Position numbers and translations under genes: made by a program. This document shows, piece by piece, positions 59,172-64,000 of a stretch of DNA of 64,000 bases. How positions within the stretch are numbered: the stretch's first letter is position 1; every line of letters begins with the position of its first letter. Source of the DNA: Ursus arctos (lineage: Eukaryota > Chordata > Mammalia > Carnivora > Ursidae); contig NW_026622997.1 of NCBI RefSeq assembly GCF_023065955.2, positions 15,232,001 to 15,296,000 of the forward strand, given 5' to 3'. The notes below the pieces were generated by a model, which saw nothing but the letters and a program-made list of their open reading frames with translations, was not told the DNA's origin and ran no database searches.

Positions 59172-59940
59172 TTTCTCCCCCATATCCAGGCTCTTTGTCA
59201 ACTGGATCATTCTCTTCCACATTTAAACATGGGCATTAAGCATATTCTATGTTGGAAGAAGGAAAGGCCTGTTCTACTCCCTTCTCTGGCCAGCCACTCT
59301 ACCCTCTGGGTGGCAGCCTTCTCTGAGTAATTACCTCTGGGATGCCCCCCACACAAGATCTGAAGGGCATTTTCCAGCCCTCAACTTGGCCTGACTTCCC
59401 AACAGCATCTGTTGTGGTTGCTCGTTCCTTCCTTGAAACATTCTTTTGGCTTTTCAGGATTCTCCTAGCTTTACAGGTTTCAATACTGCTGGTCTGGCCC
59501 TGCCTCCTCCCCTTTACCTCATTTGCAAGCTTATCCTGCAGTTAAACGTCCATGTTCCCCCAATGTCCGAGTTCCCCCGGGCTGCATTGTAGCCCCCTTT
59601 TCCTTACCCTGCACTGTCTCCTTAGGCAAGCCTACTTGTGAGTTCAGTTACCATCTCTTCCACCAGTGGGACCACATTTCTATCCCTTGAGCCAACTGCC
59701 TTCTCAGTATCTCCTCTGCTTGTCTTAAACACTGGTCCGACTCAACACCCGCAAGGTCAAATCCTAGCCGCTTCCGAGCCTGCTGTTCTCCCAGGGTCCC
59801 TGAACAGTCGCTAAAGTCGACAGCCTAGGTACCCTTGACCTCTCTTTTGGGCCCCATAGTTAGCACATCATATCTTGTTGGTTTTACTTCTGAAATAGTC
59901 CTGAAACCACCTGTTTTTCTCACTTTCTTATTACCATAGG
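59172..59940. other. Intergenic DNA, possibly L2-derived
   Basis: A pyrimidine-rich + strand with weak L2 resemblance. No gene was seen. Confidence 0.35.
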
Positions 59941-59944
59941 TAGG

Positions 59945-60107
59945 CAATGTGGTGTATTGGTCACAAGGGGGGAGGCTTCTCTGTGCCTCATTTTGCATCT
60001 GTAAAATGGGTGTAGTAATGGGTAAAATGGGTGTAGTAACTCATAGGTTTTTTTTTTAAAGGATTAAATGAGTGAATACACAAAGTGTTTAGAAACAGTA
60101 CCCAGTG
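59945..60107 (+). mobile_element. MIR with an 18-bp internal tandem duplication
   Basis: A sense MIR in which GTAAAATGGGTGTAGTAA occurs twice in succession (60001-60018 and 60022-60039). A SINEC interrupts its 3' end. Confidence 0.75.
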
Positions 60108-60231
60108 GGGGCACCTGGGTGGTGCAGTTAGTTAAGTGTCCTACTCTTGATCTTGGCTCGGGTCTTGATCCCGAGGTTGTGAGTTCAAGCCCCGTGTCCC
60201 ATGCTGGGGCATGAAGCCTACTTTAAAAAAA
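60108..60231 (+). mobile_element. Short old SINEC
   Basis: Sense element between AGAAACAGTACCCAGTG (60091-60107) and AGAAACCGTGCCCAGTG (60232-60248). Confidence 0.92.
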
Positions 60232-60294
60232 AGAAACCGTGCCCAGTGTATATTGAGTATTCCCTGCTGTTGTAATACTCGCATGGATCACTGC

Positions 60295-60950
60295 AGGAGT
60301 GGTTGTCTTAAACCCATGAGAGCCCCTTTCAAGTCTTTCCTCCTCATCCTCACCAGAATGATCTTTTTTTTTTTTTTAAAGATTTTATTTATTTATTTAT
60401 TCAACAGAGATAGAGACAGCCAGCGAGAGAGGGAACACAAGCAGGGGGAGTGGGAGAGGAAGAAGCAGGCTCATAGCGGAGGAGCCTGATGTGGGGCTCG
60501 ATCCCAGAACGCAGGGATCACGCCCTGAGCCGAAGGCAGACGCTTAACGACTGTGCCACCCAGGCGCCCCCCAGAATGATCTTTTTGAAACTCACATGTA
60601 ACCCTGTAGTCTCCTTGCCTGTAACGCGTGAATGGTTTCCCATTGCTCCTAGAAAAGGGGTGAAAAGTCTTCCACACGCCCATTGACCTGCTACAAGATC
60701 TGGTTGGCCAGCCTCCTCTCACTCCACGGCCCCTCACTCTCTACAGCTCCAGCATTGTGGGCTGCCCCTCCGCTACACGGCACCCCCACCCCTTCCTGCC
60801 GTCACCGGACCCTTGCTGTGGCTCGGTTCCCCCAACTTGAGCGCTTGCCGTGCCTCCCCGAGTCCCCTGGTCATTCACCAGACGTCTCCTCACAGGTCGC
60901 TTTCTCAGGGAAGCGCCTCTGACCACCACCCTCCTCCCCTTTCCCGGCGG
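60295..60950 (+). mobile_element. L2, split by a SINEC
   Basis: CCTCCTCATCCTCACCAGAATG before, and AATGGTTTCCCATTGCTCCT with ACCTGCTACAAGATCTGGTT after the SINEC, match the L2 3' region. Confidence 0.75.
60369..60570 (-). mobile_element. Young SINEC inside L2
   Basis: Exact 16-bp duplications CCAGAATGATCTTTTT at 60353-60368 and 60571-60586. Confidence 0.96.
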
Positions 60951-61846
60951 GTCATTTGTTAGGTAGACGTCTTCCTCTCCTTCAGTGGCCCCACCAAGAG
61001 TGACACATTCGCTGGTGCATTTATTTGATTCAGCACCATCATCCGCACAGGCTGAATTAGCCAGTATTTCATTATAAGGCAGAACCTCCATCGAAATTAC
61101 ATTCTAACCGGCACGCTGCATACATTCAATCTTTTAGTTGGAATCTTAGCCTAAAGTCAGAGGCCTAATTCCTGCCTTGTCCACATCGCCTGCGAAGTTA
61201 CTGTTACCTTTAATCAGCAAGCAAAAAATATATGCTCAGGAGATACTTACTTTGCAAGCCTCTAATTCTGTGTATTCTCTGTGGGTTCCTCCTCTGTCCC
61301 TTCTGAAAAGGTCCAAGGATCCTGTCAGAAGAGCAGCTTTTGGCCACAAGATGGCGACAGATTTCAAGCATTAGGGGAGCGTTCTAGTCTCGCCAGGGGC
61401 CTGTGTTCCTTTAGACAGGGTTGATGGGTCTGGTAATTACAAGGCCTCCAGCTTTGCATCACAGGTATTTTACTTAATCCTCTTTCCTTAGAGCAGCTAG
61501 GGTGAGCGCATGAATCCATCAAACTGGAACACTTCTGAGAGCCAAGGGGAGGGGGGCGGGTTATTCATCATGGGGCCAGGACAACAGATACACACCAGCG
61601 CCCTTCATGCCACACAGGGACATCTTTTCTCTCCATCTAAAGCTGAGGAGACAATATTTATAGTCCCGCTGATTCCTACTGATGAGGGCTGGAAGTCAGA
61701 GGGAAAGGAGTGCTCGCGCATCACATTTGAACTTCACTTTCCAGGGTCTGGCCCCAGAAATTAGACAGTTTCAGAAAATGAGTGATGGGTGGGTGAGATA
61801 TTATTGGAAATAATACGGCTCTGTATTGGTGGCGCTTCCATGCGCA
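60951..61846. other. Unique intergenic DNA
   Basis: No gene or confident repeat was seen. Confidence 0.5.
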
Positions 61847-61858
61847 CCATCCTTTTTT

Positions 61859-62068
61859 CTTTTTCTTTTTTTTTTTTTTTTTAAAGATTTTATTTATTTA
61901 TTTGACAGAGAGAGACAGCCAGCGAGAGAGGGAACACAAGCAGGGGGAGTGGGAGAGGAAGAAGCAGGCTACCAGCAGAGGAGCCTGATGCGGGGCTCGA
62001 TCCCAGAACGCCAGGATCACGCCCTGAGCTGAGGGCAGACGCTTAACCACTGTGCCACCCAGACGCCC
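61859..62068 (-). mobile_element. Young SINEC
   Basis: Reversed SINEC with CCATCCTTTTTT at 61847-61858 and 62069-62080. Confidence 0.95.
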
Positions 62069-62080
62069 CCATCCTTTTTT

Positions 62081-63300
62081 TATATATTGCCTTCCTCGAA
62101 CCCCACGGCTTTGTGAAGCACCACGAAGTCAGGGAAAATATTAGCGGTACCCCACAGGTAAAGAAATTGAGGTTCAGAGAGGCAAGGCAGCTTGGCCGCG
62201 CACGGGGTGAATGCCAACCCCAGGCTTCTGCCTTGCTGCTTAGAGAAAGGAATCACAATTGCTTTTTTCACAGAAAGCATCCAAATAAAGCAAAACAAAA
62301 ACCAAACAAGCAAAGACAAATCACCTGAGGTCATTTAGCACAAAGGGAAATGAATACGTGTCAAACACCAGGTGAAGTCCTACTTTATGGGAGCAGACAT
62401 GGCAGGATAAATTGAGAAAGTCCTGGTGTCTCTTTTCTTCCTTTTCCTCCCCACTCCTCCAACAGGACAATGGGCCTTTGTGTCCTCTAATGCTGGCTTT
62501 CCTTCACGGCAGGTGTGGGCTCTTGAGGGTACTAAATCTGGCTTGTGCACCAGGGAGCAGGCCTTGCAAAGGGTTGGTAGGGAAAAGCCATTTAGGGACA
62601 GTGACCCAGGGGCCTGTGGGGAATGCAGTTGGATTCCCAAGGATTGGAAGCAGACGCTTGCACCCCGTTCTCCCAGATCCCTGGAAGGGAGCAGGTGTCT
62701 GGTGGGGGTGGCTTGCTGGTCCTGGGGACCTGAGCTCTAAGCTCCGGCTTTGAAAACTGCAGCCAGGTTTTCCATGGCTCAGATAGTGATGCTTTGTGTA
62801 GCTCTCATGGGGGCCACACGATGAGTATTCTCGAAGGCAGCCCTGTCGGACTGAAGGATAAAGGCTTTTGCTAACTTCTGGATTGTGAAGGACCCTTTGG
62901 GCTCTTAGGGAGGGAGATATGTTTGCCAATAATGACTAATACTGAATGTCTCACCAACCTTGGCAAATAGACTCAGACTCAAGTTCACTTGATTTAGACA
63001 CAAAACAATTCAAAACAAAATACATAACAAGTCTTGCCCTGAGTGTTGTCACGTTAATTCAGCCTCATTAATGAAGACATGTAACAACCAGCTCTTAGGC
63101 CCCAAAAAAGAAACACGGAAAGAAACCCAAGACGCTGGCCTCTCTCACCTTCCTCTCTATCCCAAACCATGGGTTCTTAGCACTGTGCTCTGGGCAGCTG
63201 CAAAAGCCCGACACCGCGCCTGGAGCCCTTCTCTGTCCTGTAATTCCCCGCATCAAAACCACCTGTTCCACGCAGCCTTCCCTCTGGGTGTCCTGCCCAA
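62081..63300. other. Intergenic DNA
   Basis: A weak reversed MIR may lie at 62110-62230. Overlapping frames of 100-141 codons at 62412-62929 on both strands lack similarity and look like GC-rich chance frames. Confidence 0.45.
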
Positions 63301-63445
63301 CCAGCATTTTCAACAAGGAGAATCATGGGGATGCTTGCTAAATGCAGATTCTTGGCCCTTCCTCATTTCAGGCCACTGAATCCGAATCTCGAGGAGGTTG
63401 GCACTAAGAATTCCATTTTTAACAGGTTTTCCCCCAGATTATTAC
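63301..63445 (+). mobile_element. MER5-like hAT element
   Basis: GAATCATGGGGATGCTTGCT, AATGCAGATTCTTGGCCC and GAATCCGAATCTCGAGGAGG fit MER5-type text. Confidence 0.65.
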
Positions 63446-63496
63446 TACCCTTTTTTTTTTTTAACCACTCCCCCTCCCCCACCACCGCTGCCCAGC

Positions 63497-63957
63497 CCTG
63501 TACTGGGTCAAATAGTGTTCCTCCAAAACTCCTGTTCACCTGGGGCCTGCAAATGAGACCTTTTTTGGAAGTGGGATCTTTGCAGATGTAATCGTGCCAA
63601 GATGAGGTCATACGAGATTAGGTGGGACCGCGGTTCAAGGACTGGTGTCTTTGTAAGAAGAGGGAAATGCACACACACAAAGGCAAAAAAAGCAACACCA
63701 TGGAGAAGTGGAGGCAGAGACTGGGGTGATTGCATCTACGAGCCATGGAACGCCAGGGGCGGCCAGCACCTTCCAGAAGCAAGGAGAGAGGCATGGTATG
63801 GTGTGTCCCTCAAAGCCTCCAAAAAAAGGATCAGGCCTGCCAGCATCTTGCTTTTGGGACTTCCAGCCTCCAGAACCTCGAGAGAATGCATTCGTGTTTG
63901 TTTGAAGCCCTTCAGTGTGTGGTACTTTGGGACGGTAGCCCTAGGAAATGAATAACA
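63497..63957 (+). mobile_element. MLT1-type MaLR LTR
   Basis: TGTACTGGGTCAAATAGTG, TTTGCAGATGTAATCGTGCC, GACTTCCAGCCTCCAGAAC and GGTAGCCCTAGGAAATGAAT give an almost complete MLT1 order. Confidence 0.87.
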
Positions 63958-64000
63958 CCCTCCCCTTTCCTACCTTCCATTGTCTCGATTAAACCGTCTT

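Noticed and set aside
62412..62929. Overlapping 104-141-codon frames on both strands
   Set aside because: Frames open on both strands at once in GC-rich DNA, with no similarity.
1..64000. tRNA genes from A/B-box-like sequences
   Set aside because: All such sequences belong to SINEC heads, which derive from tRNA but do not fold as tRNA genes.
1..64000. CRISPR arrays or operons
   Set aside because: Direct repeats here are SINEs, microsatellites or target-site duplications; the sequence is mammalian.

Overview
This is a mammalian nuclear genome window, almost certainly from a caniform carnivore. It holds about thirty tRNA-Lys-type carnivore SINEs (SINEC, with the GGGCGCCTGGGTGGCTCAG head and the AAATAAATAAATAAAATCTT tail), carnivore-type L1 3' ends, and older mammalian L1, L2, MIR, MaLR, MER5 and Tigger repeats. 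The youngest SINE subtype resembles what I remember from bears and their arctoid relatives; the species is not proven by the sequence.

One ordinary protein-coding gene is clear: SMIM13, a small single-pass membrane protein, on the + strand. Coding exon 1 (27538-27613) lies at the 3' edge of a CpG-island promoter (about 26860-27650) that carries a ZNF143/SBS-like motif and a short upstream ORF. A repeat-rich intron of 23,714 bp (27614-51327) leads to coding exon 2 (51328-51515). The two exons join in phase to give 87 residues. A long putative 3' UTR follows, with candidate poly(A) signals at 51673, 52724, 52735, 55282 and 55630.

Inside that putative 3' UTR, at 52049-52645, lies the most interesting item: an intact 198-codon ORF derived from a pogo/Tigger-family transposase. 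It keeps two helix-turn-helix DNA-binding domains (Brinker-like and CENP-B-type) and an acidic C-terminal tail, but the DDE catalytic domain is missing with the frame kept. An imperfect 17-19 bp direct repeat flanks it (52022-52040 and 52764-52780), which suggests insertion as a unit, perhaps by retroposition of a spliced transcript. It is a candidate domesticated DNA-binding gene.

Layout: 1-5000 is a nest of old antisense L1 hit by SINEs and by a younger L1. 5000-26800 is upstream intergenic DNA with SINEs, L2, MIR, MaLR LTRs and MER5. 26860-27650 is the promoter and exon 1. 27614-51327 is the intron, with L2, an ERV1-like solo LTR, a 5'-truncated L1 with exact target-site duplications, an old antisense L1 carrying an LSM5 processed pseudogene, and another L1; every SINEC copy I found in the intron is antisense to the gene. 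51328 to about 55660 is exon 2 and the putative 3' UTR. 55700-64000 is downstream intergenic DNA with L2, a Tigger2-like element, SINEs and a MaLR LTR.

No tRNA, rRNA, CRISPR or prokaryotic feature was seen. Repeat family names come from remembered consensus sequences and have not been checked with RepeatMasker.
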